The notes below the pieces were generated by a model that saw only the letters and a list, made by a program, of their open reading frames with translations, had not been told where the DNA came from and made no database searches. A stretch of DNA of 64,000 bases from positions 1,116,001 through 1,180,000 of the forward strand of contig JAJHTX010000003.1 in assembly GCA_032164295.1 (NCBI GenBank), read 5' to 3'. A program made the position numbers and the translations under genes. The DNA comes from Inonotus obliquus (Eukaryota; Basidiomycota; Agaricomycetes; Hymenochaetales; Hymenochaetaceae). This document shows positions 43,108 through 52,571 of the stretch, one piece after another (position 1 is the stretch's first letter; each line of letters starts with the position of its first letter).

Positions 43108-46100
43108 TCACCCCCCCCTTAAGGTTGGGCGACCCGACCAACCATGGGTTCGATCCGGCTCCGTGTAACGAAAAATTGGTTTAAACGTTGAAAGACCTAG
43201 TCGTGCGGTGAAAACTCGAGGAGCCCCTGGATGTAGCTTGTAGAAGTCGTCGATAGCCTCATTAGAGTTTGGAACGAGATTATCACGAGGTTCCCAGGTG
43301 GTTTCGTTGTAGCCCTTCCAGCGGACGAGGAATTGAAGCTTTCCTCGATGTTCGCGCGAGTCTAGAATTTCTTCGACTTCGTACTCTTCCTCACCGTCGA
43401 CGAGTTCTGGCGGAGGCGGAGGTGGCTTCTTTTGTCCTTCGAACGATGGTTCGATGTACGGTTTAAGGAGTACCTCGTTGAAAACGGGGTGTACTTTTTT
43501 CCATGTTTTGGGCAGCTTAAGTTTATACGCAGCTGCGCCAACCTTTCCCATAACGTCGAAAGGGCCGTACCATTTGTCCGCGAACTTCCGAGTGGGCCTG
43601 ACCGTTGTAACGTTTCGTCCGTCCAGCATAACCTTATCTCCGACCTGATATTCAACGACGTCGGTTGCCTGTCGATCGTGTGCTCTTTTCATTGCATCGT
43701 TTGCCTTTTCAAGGTTTTCTTTTGCTTGAGCGTGTGCCTCCTTGATTTCTTTGGCAAATTCTTCAGTTGACAGGTTACTCGACGTTGTATGGATCGTTCC
43801 TGGGTTAAGGGGATTGAGGCCCGTATTGACGAAGAAAGGAGACATCTTTGTTGACGAATGTTCCCGATTGTTGTAAGCGAACTCCGCAAGCGCTAGCCAT
43901 TCAGACCAATCCGACTGTCGATGGTTAACGTACATTCTCAGGTACAGTTCGAGTTCTTGATTAACTCGCTCTGTCTGTCCGTCAGTCTGAGGATGATAGG
44001 CCGTCGACGGATTTCCTTCGATATGAAGAAGCTTGTAAAGCTCTTTCATGAAGTCGGCATCGAATTGGGGACCTCGGTCGTGGACGATCTTCTTGGGGAG
44101 TCCGTGTAGTCGGAAGACGTGGTCCCTGTAGAGTCTCGCTGTCCCTTGAGCGGTTATCTTCGTTGTCGTCGGAATTGCGTGTATTTGTTTCGAAAACTTG
44201 TCGACGACGACGCAGATAGCATTGTAACCGTTTGATTCAGGGAGTTCACCGATAAAGTCGACTGAAATCGTCTTCCACGGCCCTTCAGGGACGTCGTGCG
44301 GATGTAGAGTACGTCGCTTTGGTTGTCTAGACGGTTTAGTCCTTTGGCAAACGTTGCAACCCTTGACGTACTTGACAACGTCTTGGATTAAGCCTGGCCA
44401 CCAGTACTTCTGACCGATGGATCTCCAAGTCTTGGTCTGACCTGGATGTCCCGCTAGCGGCGAGTCGTGATACTCCTTTAAGACGTCCTCGATCAATTCG
44501 ATCGGTACGGCGAGTCGACCGTCCATCCTGGGTTCCAGTCCTTCGCTTGCATCCTTGATCCGTTGTTCCAACCTTGTTCGCGTCGTTTCTACAACAGCCC
44601 TAGCCCCGAACCATTCCTCCTTTAACAGCATCAGCCCCTGGTTGTCCTCCTTTCCCTCGTCGTAGTCATACCGACGGGAGAGAGCATCTGCCTTTGTCAT
44701 GGTGGTACCGGGTTTGTGAACGAACGTAAGGTCGAACTCTGATAAGAATAGCGACCAACGAGCTTGTCGACGATTCAGATCTTGCGGCTTCCTGAAGTAT
44801 GTCAGGTTGGCATGATCCGTCCAGAGTTCGACGGGGTTTTTAGCGCCTAGGAGATATTGTCTCCATTCCGTCAATGCTTGGACGACTGCAAGAAGCTCCT
44901 TGTCGTAGATCTGATAATTTCGTTCGGCCGGCGACAACGTTTGGGACCTGTAGGCGATCACCCTCCATACGTCATCCTGCTTCTGGAGTAAAACACCTCC
45001 AGTCGCAAAGTCTGACGCGTCGGTTTCTACTCGAAACGGGTCGTCGTCGTTTGGGATCGCTAGGACGGGAGCGCTGGTCAACCTTTGTTTGATTTCCTCG
45101 AAGGCTGCCTGCTCCTGTGGAGTCCATTCCCATGCGACGTCTCCGGTCAGACGAGTAAGCGGTTTGATGACAGCACTGTAACCTTTGACGAATCGTCGAA
45201 GCCAATTGCCGAGCCCAAGAAACTGTTGCAGCTGTTTCTTGTTTTTTGGTACGGGCCATTCGGCGACGGCGTCGATTTTTGCAGGGTCCATGCGTATCTC
45301 ACCATTACCGAGGATGTAACCAAGGAATTTAACCGTCGACACCTCAAACTCGCACTTCGTCGATTTCAGGTACAGCTTGTGCTCCCTCAGCACGCTAAGT
45401 ACCTGTTTAACCAAACGTCGGTGCTCTTCAACATTTTCCGAGAAGATGAGTATGTCGTCGAGGTAGATGACAATCTTTCCTTGTCCGATCAGGTCTCTGA
45501 AGATGTGGTTGACGAAAGTCTGGAATGTGGCCGGTGCGTTGCATAAGCCGAAGAACATGACGGTGGGTTCGAAAAGTCCCTCGTTCGTTCTAAAGGCTGC
45601 CTTCCATTCGTCCCCTTCTCTGATACGGATATTGTAGTATCCCCATCTGACATCGAGTTTCGAGATGACCTTTGCCGTTTTGACCTTGTCGACGAGTTCT
45701 CCGATGAGCGGTAACGGGTACTTGTTTTTAATCGTCCCTTCGTTGAGTTTCCTGTAGTCTTGGATAGCTCTTAACGAACCGTCTGCTTTCTTTATGAAGA
45801 AGAAAGGAGACGCCATGGGGGATGACGATTCACGTATGCGTCCTGACTTGAGGTTTTCATCGATGAAGGCGCGCAATTCTTCGCGTTCCTTCATGTTTAA
45901 CGGGTAGACCTTACAATCGGACGGCTTAAAGTCCGGTTTCAAGTCGATGACGTGGTCCCATACCCTATGCTCGGGTAGCCGCTCAAAGTTCTCTTCGCTG
46001 AAGACGTCGTAATATTCCTTCAGATATGGTAGCTCTGACGATGGCCTGCGCTGAGGAATTACATAGCGAGCTTTAGGAATGTCGTATCGTTTACACGACG

Positions 46101-46629
46101 TCGGGCATTCGTTGAAGTCAATTTGTCCCCGTTTCCAGTCAATCGACGGGTTGTGTCGGCTTAACCATGAGTAGCCTAGGAACAGATTTGATGTTGAAAT
46201 CGTAAGGACGGGTAGACGTATCCTTTCCTCATGATTCTCAATCCGGAGGTTCAGTTCGACATATCGCGTCATCTTGCCTCCTTCATTCGGTGTTCCATCG
46301 GCATTCATGACATTCGTCGCGTCTGGAAGTTTCATCGTCGGAATTCGGTACCGTTCGACGAAGCCAGCGTCAATATACAAGTCTGTGCAACCCGAGTCTA
46401 TCAACGCATGGGCATCTAACACTCTCCCATCACTCAGGATCATGTCGACGTAGAGATCCAGCTCATACCGAACCTTCGCCGGGGTTTCCTCATTTATTTT
46501 TCTGACGACTGGGCCTTTGATGAGTTCGTCGAGGAGGAGCTCAAAGTCATCATTGTCGGATTCGTTTTCTTTAGACGGTTCAGTTTCGATTTGATTTTTT
46601 AATTCGTCAATTTTATTTGCAGACGTCAC
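43108..46629 (-). CDS. pol: chromovirus Pol polyprotein (PR-RT-RH-IN-chromodomain)
   Basis: 1,173 residues counted from a GTG; the frame is open further up, across the gag stop, to about 46,750. In order: aspartic protease (AHALIDSGCTDLYID), reverse transcriptase (KLDVRWGYYNIRI, FGLCNAPATFQ, IYLDDILIFS), RNase H (FRVETDASDFATGGVLL, YDKELLAVVQALTEW), integrase zinc finger (HPGQTKTW...CNVCQR) and catalytic core (SVDFIGELP, VHDRGPQFDADF, YHPQTDGQTERVNQELE), and a C-terminal chromodomain (YEVEEILDSREHRGKLQF, VRWKGYNETTWEPRDNL). All catalytic residues seen are intact. It has no ATG of its own near the start and lies in the -1 frame of gag, so it is probably made by ribosomal frameshifting. Confidence 0.93.
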   Translation of the reverse strand: MTSANKIDELKNQIETEPSKENESDNDDFELLLDELIKGPVVRKINEETPAKVRYELDLYVDMILSDGRVLDAHALIDSGCTDLYIDAGFVERYRIPTMKLPDATNVMNADGTPNEGGKMTRYVELNLRIENHEERIRLPVLTISTSNLFLGYSWLSRHNPSIDWKRGQIDFNECPTSCKRYDIPKARYVIPQRRPSSELPYLKEYYDVFSEENFERLPEHRVWDHVIDLKPDFKPSDCKVYPLNMKEREELRAFIDENLKSGRIRESSSPMASPFFFIKKADGSLRAIQDYRKLNEGTIKNKYPLPLIGELVDKVKTAKVISKLDVRWGYYNIRIREGDEWKAAFRTNEGLFEPTVMFFGLCNAPATFQTFVNHIFRDLIGQGKIVIYLDDILIFSENVEEHRRLVKQVLSVLREHKLYLKSTKCEFEVSTVKFLGYILGNGEIRMDPAKIDAVAEWPVPKNKKQLQQFLGLGNWLRRFVKGYSAVIKPLTRLTGDVAWEWTPQEQAAFEEIKQRLTSAPVLAIPNDDDPFRVETDASDFATGGVLLQKQDDVWRVIAYRSQTLSPAERNYQIYDKELLAVVQALTEWRQYLLGAKNPVELWTDHANLTYFRKPQDLNRRQARWSLFLSEFDLTFVHKPGTTMTKADALSRRYDYDEGKEDNQGLMLLKEEWFGARAVVETTRTRLEQRIKDASEGLEPRMDGRLAVPIELIEDVLKEYHDSPLAGHPGQTKTWRSIGQKYWWPGLIQDVVKYVKGCNVCQRTKPSRQPKRRTLHPHDVPEGPWKTISVDFIGELPESNGYNAICVVVDKFSKQIHAIPTTTKITAQGTARLYRDHVFRLHGLPKKIVHDRGPQFDADFMKELYKLLHIEGNPSTAYHPQTDGQTERVNQELELYLRMYVNHRQSDWSEWLALAEFAYNNREHSSTKMSPFFVNTGLNPLNPGTIHTTSSNLSTEEFAKEIKEAHAQAKENLEKANDAMKRAHDRQATDVVEYQVGDKVMLDGRNVTTVRPTRKFADKWYGPFDVMGKVGAAAYKLKLPKTWKKVHPVFNEVLLKPYIEPSFEGQKKPPPPPPELVDGEEEYEVEEILDSREHRGKLQFLVRWKGYNETTWEPRDNLVPNSNEAIDDFYKLHPGAPRVFTARLGLSTFKPIFRYTEPDRTHGWSGRPTLRGG

Positions 46630-46718
46630 ATTTAATAATTGTACATTTGACGAATTATAATTTATTGGGGATCGAAACGAAGAGTCCGAAAAACCTAAGC
46701 CAGTGACACCGACGTCAT

Positions 46719-48117
46719 CTACTGGCTGACCGAAAAATCCTCGTCGTCGGGGTTACTTTCTTCGACGACTTCTTCCTCTTGCATACGACGCGCCGCTGAT
46801 GCCAGTGCTGCCTTCACGTCAGCGTCTGCGAATAACACTTCACGTAGCAGTTCCTTCGCCTGCTCGGAGAGTTCGGCGACGACCGCACGAACTTGTTGTT
46901 TGGTCGTCGGCGTCGGACAATTTGCAGAGATGTGGCCTTGTTTACCACACTGGAAACACCTTCCTTCGCGGCGTAGCCGTCGAAGGACGTCCTGCATCGG
47001 TTCGCCTTGGCCCCCAAAGGTAATTCCCGTCGCATCCTTTTTATCGCCGCGCGACGGGTCGAACAGGGCCGGCTGTTGTGGTGCCGGCGGGTGGACTTGT
47101 CGACGCGGTAGTGGTTGCGTCGGTGCCTTCTGGTTACGCAGTTGGCGAACTTCGCGCTCGTTCGCGTCAAACATGATGGCGTACCCCTTCATCGTGTCAT
47201 AATCCGTCGGTTTTGCCGGAAGACGAATGATCGCCGTTGCTACTTCTTCCCGAAGAGCCTTCTTTAGCTGCGGAAGCACGACGTTGACGTCCGTCGTCTT
47301 GACTCCTGCTTGGCTCATTGCGATCTCGAAATTGGCAAGGAAAACACCGGCGTCGGCGTTTCCTTGGCGCATTTCCGTCCACCGAGTGTACGCTCGGTCC
47401 TTCTCGCCAGGGTCCTTAAAGGACTGGTCGATTTTTTCAAGGAACTTCTTAAAGGTGTCGACGATCGTTATCGCACCCTGGTCATTTGTTATTCCGTCGT
47501 AGTAGTTTTGAGCCCACGTCGACGCTGTGCCTTCCTTCATGTAAGACAGCACGAAAGAGATCTTCTTCTTGTCGTTGACGAAGATCGAGCCAGTATCGTC
47601 GGCGCTAATGTACGCCAGACATTCTCGACGGAATCGGAGGTAGTCTTTGCCTCCAGCGAAAGGCGTCGGCGGTGCGATCCCAAGATCTTTCATCGTCGAC
47701 TGTTTAGGCGCTTGTCTCTGTTGTGCAGACATCGCCGCCGCGACTAAAGCGGCGAAGTCCTGGATCTGTTGGGCAGTGAGGGATGACGTCGTAGTTTGAG
47801 GGTTCGACATGGTTCGTGTCAATCCAAAGGCGGTCGATGTCGAGGGTAGAGACGGCGACGGGGGAACGGGAGATTGAGGAGGCGGAGTAGGAGCAGCTGT
47901 CAGCGGTGACGGATTTCTTGGTTTCCACCTGAAGGTCTTCGTATGTTCGTTGTTGTCCCACGACACCCAAGACTTGCTAGTCGGCGACCACCAGGATTCG
48001 AATGTATTGCCTTGTTTGTCGGTGACTGTAACGTTGTCTTGCTCGTCAACGACGGAGTTGGAGGGGAGCGCTGCTAACTGTTCTTGTGTTAAAGGCAGCT
48101 TGTTAACGTCGACGGGT
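46719..48117 (-). CDS. gag: chromovirus Gag (main frame)
   Basis: The frame is open from about 48,117 to the stop at 46,719 (about 465 codons) but has no ATG near its start; a GTG lies at 47,966. It contains a Pro-rich stretch (TAAPTPPPQSPVPPSPSLP), a capsid-like middle (RFRRECLAYISADD, WAQNYYDGITNDQGAI, RQGNADAGVFLANFEIAM) and a zinc knuckle CFQCGKQGHISANC near the C-terminus, then an acidic tail. It packages element RNA. The N-terminus probably lies in the overlapping frame to the right, which would need one frame change. Confidence 0.85.
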
Positions 48118-48324
48118 TAGAGGCGTCCACAACTCGTAGATGCGGACGGTCGGAACCCAGGTAATAAGGGCGCGATGGAAATGACCGACGTTCTCAAAAT
48201 AGGTACCGTCTTCGAAAGGAACTAGGCGGTTGTTATCGTCGAGGTAGTAGCCGACGATCGCGTAGGTAGGGTAGCACTCGAGGAACCCGATATACTCACG
48301 GAGGGAACGTGGTACACCGGACAT
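48103..48324 (-). CDS. N-terminal gag-like frame, offset from the main gag frame
   Basis: 73 codons from ATG 48324 (MSGVPRSLREYIGFL; later YAIVGYYLDDNNRLVPFEDG and HRALITWVPTVRIYELW). The composition is that of a folded protein. It ends 15 bases inside the main gag frame, one base out of phase. It is either the true Gag start separated by a single-base lesion in this copy or by a programmed shift, or a small separate leader protein. No slippery motif is obvious at the overlap. Confidence 0.5.
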   Translation of the reverse strand: MSGVPRSLREYIGFLECYPTYAIVGYYLDDNNRLVPFEDGTYFENVGHFHRALITWVPTVRIYELWTPLTRRR

Positions 48325-48691
48325 GTAACGTCGATCGACTCGACGCTCAGATAACACGTGAACTCTCACGTCGTCTCAGGGGTTCAGCAACACTTCGACA
48401 AACGACTTTCCAACGAGCGTATCCGCTAGACACTGCTGGGCTTTCTTGTCGCAAGCGACAACCGACGGCAGCGTTGTCAGAGAGCAGTGTCTAAGTCAAA
48501 CGTCGAGTAAGGACGTGGGACGACACTTCACTAACAATAGGTACACGTCCGTCTCAGGGGTCTGACGACTATCCACTGACCAGCGTTGACAACGAGAGAA
48601 ACAGAGGTGGAACGGAGGATGTCAGAGACACGTACGAGTTTGTTGTTTTAACGTCGACAACAACGACACGAGTTAAGAGACTCTCTTGTTA

Positions 48692-49144
48692 TGTTACGCC
48701 CTGCGCTGTCAGAGACGTCGATCTGCAGATCAGAGACGTCGACGGCTGCAAAAGAAACGAGCTACCACGTAATCACAAAAGACACGAGGTCTGCGACGTA
48801 GGTGATAGTACTAGATTTTAGCACGTCTATATAATGTACAAGGGGAATACGACTTACCTGCGACGTAGGTGATAGTACTAGAACAAGAGAGTGAAGAGAC
48901 GATTACTCTCTAGTCCAGCCTTATATACCCAGACGCCGCGGGAAAGCTTTACATAAACTGTACAGTATAAACAAAGACAAATAGAGACAAGGAAAGAAGG
49001 GGAATGGCGGGATAAAGTTGTTATAGATTGTGATTAGCTCAGCCAGTAGGGATTAAGTAAGGAACGTGATTAAAATGAAAGTAAATATGCATCGATGAAT
49101 ATAAAGAATGGCCGTATGAGGAAAAGAGAAAAGACGTCGTGACA
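48692..49144 (-). repeat. 5' LTR of the chromovirus
   Basis: The same 453 bp sequence as the other LTR, flanked outside by the second CTTAT. As the element reads leftward, this copy is the 5' LTR and carries the active promoter. The lack of visible differences between the LTRs points to a very recent insertion. Confidence 0.95.
48921..48927 (-). promoter_or_regulatory. TATA box in the 5' LTR
   Basis: TATATAA on the minus strand, in the context gggTATATAAggc, near the middle of the 5' LTR. The same motif at about 42,884-42,890 in the 3' LTR would drive outward transcription into the LINE. This is pattern-based only. Confidence 0.5.
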
Positions 49145-49149
49145 CTTAT

Positions 49150-49320
49150 CAAGTTAGGGTCCGGGGCGAAAGACGGTGCCCCCACGGACTGGGAGACACG
49201 GCCGATGGCGGATTTCGGAGGCGCAGGGGGTGGCCCCTTGCTTGACAATGCTGCCTGAATGCGTTTCACTCCTCCTCTAGTCACCGATCGTAAACTACGC
49301 GACTCGCCATTGTCAGACAT
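49150..49320 (-). CDS. LINE ORF1, N-terminal part (split by the LTR element)
   Basis: 57 codons from ATG 49320 (MSDNGESRSLRSVTRGG) to the LTR insertion point. Removing the LTR element and one copy of its CTTAT duplication makes this run in phase into the part at 42,654 (both pieces are whole numbers of codons). This is how the split was recognised. The original ORF1 was therefore 772 residues. Confidence 0.85.
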
Positions 49321-49344
49321 GGCGGTAAGAAAGAGAAAGGTTTT

Positions 49345-50585
49345 GCGGCATAACAATATTTCATTTGTAAATAATAATGGCTTGCGGCCATATACATCAA
49401 ACCTTAAGAAGGTAAACTAAAAACGAGCGAAGCAAAAGAAAACCTCCCACATCCCAAGTGAGAAAAACGGGTACAGTCCGAAAACCTCCCACATTTCAAA
49501 CAAGAAAAACGGGTACAGTCCCCCTCCGCTTTGTTCTTCAAGAAAATATGCGGGGAAAGAAAAGAAAACCCCTATGGTGGAATGATCGGGCACCCGCTAG
49601 AAAACAACCCGGTGGGAAAAAACTCACGGGGCCGACCACAACAAAGCAGAGTATCGAGCGCGAGACTCAGCAGGAGATGCCTGACAGAGCCCCCCGCCGA
49701 CGTGAAATACCAAACCCAAAGAAAGAATGCACCGCCCCTACTTTTGATGCTGCGTCCTCACTTCCCCACTTCCTCCCCGCTGACAGACCCCGTACGCCAC
49801 GTTTGAGGGAGCAGCTGCATCCGGCAGCATCCGGCCTGGTTACCGGCGTGAAACCTGCGTATAACGTATGGAACCTCTTGAACTCGTCCCCCCGGAGGTA
49901 GGAGTAGATTGTTCGGCTTCGAGAGAAATTCGGCCTGCCCTATTGGAAACGCCTGCCAGGCTAACCGAGCGCAGTGAACAGGTATCTAGGGTATCACCCC
50001 TAAACCCCGCTACCTATGTGGAAGGCTGTGCGATCGTCTTTTCGGAGTGTCGCAAACTTCGGGTATAAGATAAGCTCCGGACCGGTAAACCGACCGTGTG
50101 AGCGTAAAAGACGAAACCGGCGCCCGAGAAGACGGACGTGAGAGAGTCGTCGACGACCAATCATGATTGGCCACCATAGAATATGAGCAGAGCAGGGGGT
50201 GACGGCCCCGCCCTAGTGAATGCGCCGATGCGCTTCGAGTCGTAGTGCGCCGAGGCGCAGACAAGCCGTATCGTGGACAGACGGAACACCCTCAATCTAA
50301 GGGAAGGCTATAGCCCTGCCAGTTTTGACGAACTGGATGGTCGCCAGCGTAGTTTCCATCAAAGAGTAAGAGGCGAACAGTCGCGGAGAACAGGAACAAC
50401 AGCCCGTCTCCCACTGCAGTCGACCAGGTCCTATGAAGGAGGCTGGGTTTACGACGCCCACCGCGCATAAGGCAGCGAAGCGGAGCCGTCCCACCACGTC
50501 CACGCAGGACAGCACACTCACACAGAGAGGCCCAACCCATGCTACAGGCGATGATGGTGGTTAAAGAAAGAAAGGTTTTGCGGCA
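49345..50585 (-). mobile_element. non-autonomous LINE-related element
   Basis: About 1.2 kb on the minus strand. The 3' end (49,345-49,530) is the same tail as the intact LINE, with the two 42 bp units, and the ends share the flanking string ggttttgcggca (49,339-49,350 and 50,574-50,585, inside longer aaagaaagg... matches). Confidence 0.6.
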
Positions 50586-50661
50586 AGAGAGCCATGGCAA
50601 CACGTGATTGGTATTTGCTTATATAATACAGACTACTTAAGTTGGATGATCTACTCCGCCT

Positions 50662-51299
50662 TAGGGATCGGCAGCATACCGTAATGTACGGATACGCTCT
50701 GTACACGTATGGAGGCAGAGGACTTACTTTACGGATCTGTATTGTACGGACCGCATCATGTATCGAGAAATCCAAATTTAGGCGTAAACGGCCGTATACG
50801 TACGGCAAATACGGTATACGGTCACGAGAGGATGATCGGGAGAGATTCTTACTTCATTTTGCAGTTTACGCTTGTTCGTCCGAGTTGAGGAGCATAGAAA
50901 TGATGGATATACCTTCCATAACTCTTGGAACCGACATCGAAGGGTGCAATGGCATATGAATCATCCCGTATACCGACATCACCCGGCCCCGGCAACTTGA
51001 ATGTACGAAACTTTCTGGCAGACATACCATTGAAATCAGTGAGGTTCCCATCCAATCTCTCGGGCAAGCATACTAAGCGTCTCGGAGCGACACGAGACCA
51101 ACCCCGATCAATAATTCTTTCTTCATTTCTTAAGAATTCTTCTTGCTATCATGCATACGACCGTATTCTGTATACGCCCGCTGCGTATCCGTACCCTGCT
51201 TGGATATGAAGAGTACGGTGACGTACAGTACGGCTCGTATGCCGTAGGAGGTCTTAACTTTACGCGCGTACCCGTATATACGTACGCTGCCGGTCCCTA
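50662..51299. mobile_element. candidate inverted-repeat (MITE-like) element
   Basis: The left end tagggatcggcagcatac and the reverse complement of the right end tagggaccggcagcgtac match closely over about 35 bases. Both arms are packed with tacgg/cgtac motifs over about 150 bases each (50,662-50,830 and 51,150-51,299). The middle carries no coding signal I trust. A clear target duplication was not found. Size and structure fit a non-autonomous DNA transposon. Confidence 0.6.
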
Positions 51300-51771
51300 C
51301 TCCACTTTCACTTGACCACAATAGAGTTTACGTTCGCCTTCCTTTAATGGCCCAACCTTCTCGAATTCAAGGAGTATCAGCACTAAGCGCCCATATATAT
51401 AGCATCCAGAAGATTCTCGACTCGTTTCTTGGGCCAGGTGTGCGTCATGAGAGGTATCAGCTGGTCGAATGCCTGACCTTCCTGTCCATAATTGCACCTT
51501 AACTGAACTGCTACCTATATTATTGCACCCTAGGTCACGTTAAGCGCCCGAATGTGACTGGACGATAGTGATACTCTTCTTTTATGTAGAATCGGTATAC
51601 CATATCCTATCGCCAAGTATGTGAAAAGAAGTTCACGAGGATAGCATAAAGCACCTGAGCTGCATGCTGTACTTAGCGCAGGTTCTTTGCGACTGCCGTT
51701 CAGGCTGCTGCGAGCTCTACAGCAAATCTCATTTCCTCGATTAATCACAGATCCTAATATCCACACGTATC
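51300..51771. other. upstream region of the glycine-rich gene, nothing seen
   Basis: Only short frames are present. It would contain the promoter of the plus-strand gene starting at 51772. Confidence 0.45.
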
Positions 51772-52571
51772 ATGCCCGACAATGTCTTCACTCGTGAAGA
51801 TGCGTCGAATCTTCAACGTGAAACGGTAAGAAACAGACATACGTATCCTGCCCAGAAGACGTATCTAACGCTATATGGCTTCGTGTATGACAGCATAAAT
51901 TGCAGAACAACCTTCCTGATAGGAGGGAATACGATGAAATGAAAGACGGGCTCCACGACGGAAGGGCGGATGCACAAAGGCGTGCTGGACAAAATGAGCG
52001 CTTGTACGGAGACAGTGGGTCTGGAGGGCACCAGAGAGACGTCGGAGATGGGACGAGTTACTACAGTCGTATAGATGCATCGCGCCTCCAAAGTGCATCG
52101 GTGAGAACTCTTTATGTAACCTCTGTTCACAAAAGACTTAACCAATCCGTTCCTTATCACGTTGAACAATAGCATATATATCAGAACAGCCTTCCTAAAG
52201 GGAGGGAATTTGATCATATTAGGCAGTCCCTGCACGACGCAAGGGCGGAGGCACAGAGAGTTGCATCTCAAAACGAGCATAGATACGGAGGCGGTAGCAA
52301 GTCCGGAGGACACAAGGGCGGTCACAGTGGTGGAGCAAAGGCTGCGAGTAGCAGTGGAAAATCTGGAGGTGGAGGTGGGGGTGGCGGTAGCAAGTCCGGA
52401 GGTCACAGTGGTGGAGTAAAGACTGCTAGTAGCGGTGGAGGTGGTGGTGCAAGGCACAGCGGGGGTGGCGGAGGTGGCAGCGGAAGGCATGGCGGGAGCG
52501 GCGGAGGCGGTAGGCATGGGGGAGGCGGCGGCGGCGGAAAAGGAGGTGGCGGCGGCGGAGGCAGAAAATGA
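51772..52571 (+). CDS. glycine-rich protein built on a duplicated N-terminal module (three exons)
   Basis: Exons are 51772-51825, 51894-52100 and 52173-52571 (introns 68 and 72 nt, both phase 0), giving 219 aa. Two related modules occur: REDASNLQRET / HKLQNNLPDRREYDEMKDGL / HDGRADAQRRAGQNE and RIDASRLQSAS / HIYQNSLPKGREFDHIRQSL / HDARAEAQRVASQNE. The intron falls at the same place in each, so a unit of exon end, intron and exon start was duplicated. The last 85 residues are Gly/Ser/His with Lys and Arg, low complexity (GGGGGGGGSKSGGHSGG). It has no signal peptide or membrane segment. The family was not recognised. The tail suggests a flexible nucleic-acid- or wall-associated role, which is a guess. 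Confidence 0.7.

Larger units (their letters stand above)
42655..49144 (-). mobile_element. Ty3/gypsy LTR retrotransposon, chromovirus type
   Basis: 6,490 bp, oriented on the minus strand, with 453 bp direct LTRs that look identical at every base I compared, TG..CA ends and a 5 bp target duplication CTTAT (42650-42654 and 49145-49149). The order in element direction is LTR, leader with a short gag-like frame, gag with a zinc knuckle, pol (protease, reverse transcriptase, RNase H, integrase, chromodomain), polypurine tract, LTR. The chromodomain places it among chromoviruses, which often target chromatin marks. Here it landed inside a LINE. No tRNA-derived primer site was recognised next to the 5' LTR. 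Confidence 0.95.
36721..49350 (-). mobile_element. LINE (non-LTR retrotransposon), interrupted by a chromovirus
   Basis: The element reads on the minus strand: 5' end near 49,347, ORF1, ORF2, then a 3' tail ending at about 36,721. ORF1 and ORF2 are joined by an overlapping TAATG (stop of ORF1, start of ORF2, sharing base 40507). The 3' tail carries two copies of a 41 bp unit (from about 36,820 and 36,861). Its last 30 bases recur at 49,345-49,380, at the end of the neighbouring element, which defines the family tail. The LTR element at 42,655-49,144 sits inside ORF1. ORF2 is uninterrupted, which suggests the LINE was young when hit. Clade assignment (Tad-like or other fungal group) is not possible by eye. 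Confidence 0.85.

Noticed and set aside
48031..48690. Primer-binding site next to the 5' LTR
   Set aside because: The bases after the LTR (TAACAAGAGAGTCTC on the element strand) do not match any tRNA 3' end I can recall, so no site is called.
51813..52517. 234-codon minus-strand frame
   Set aside because: It is the antisense of the glycine-rich gene; repeated GGN codons leave the reverse strand open. The plus-strand exons have good splice sites and a duplicated module.
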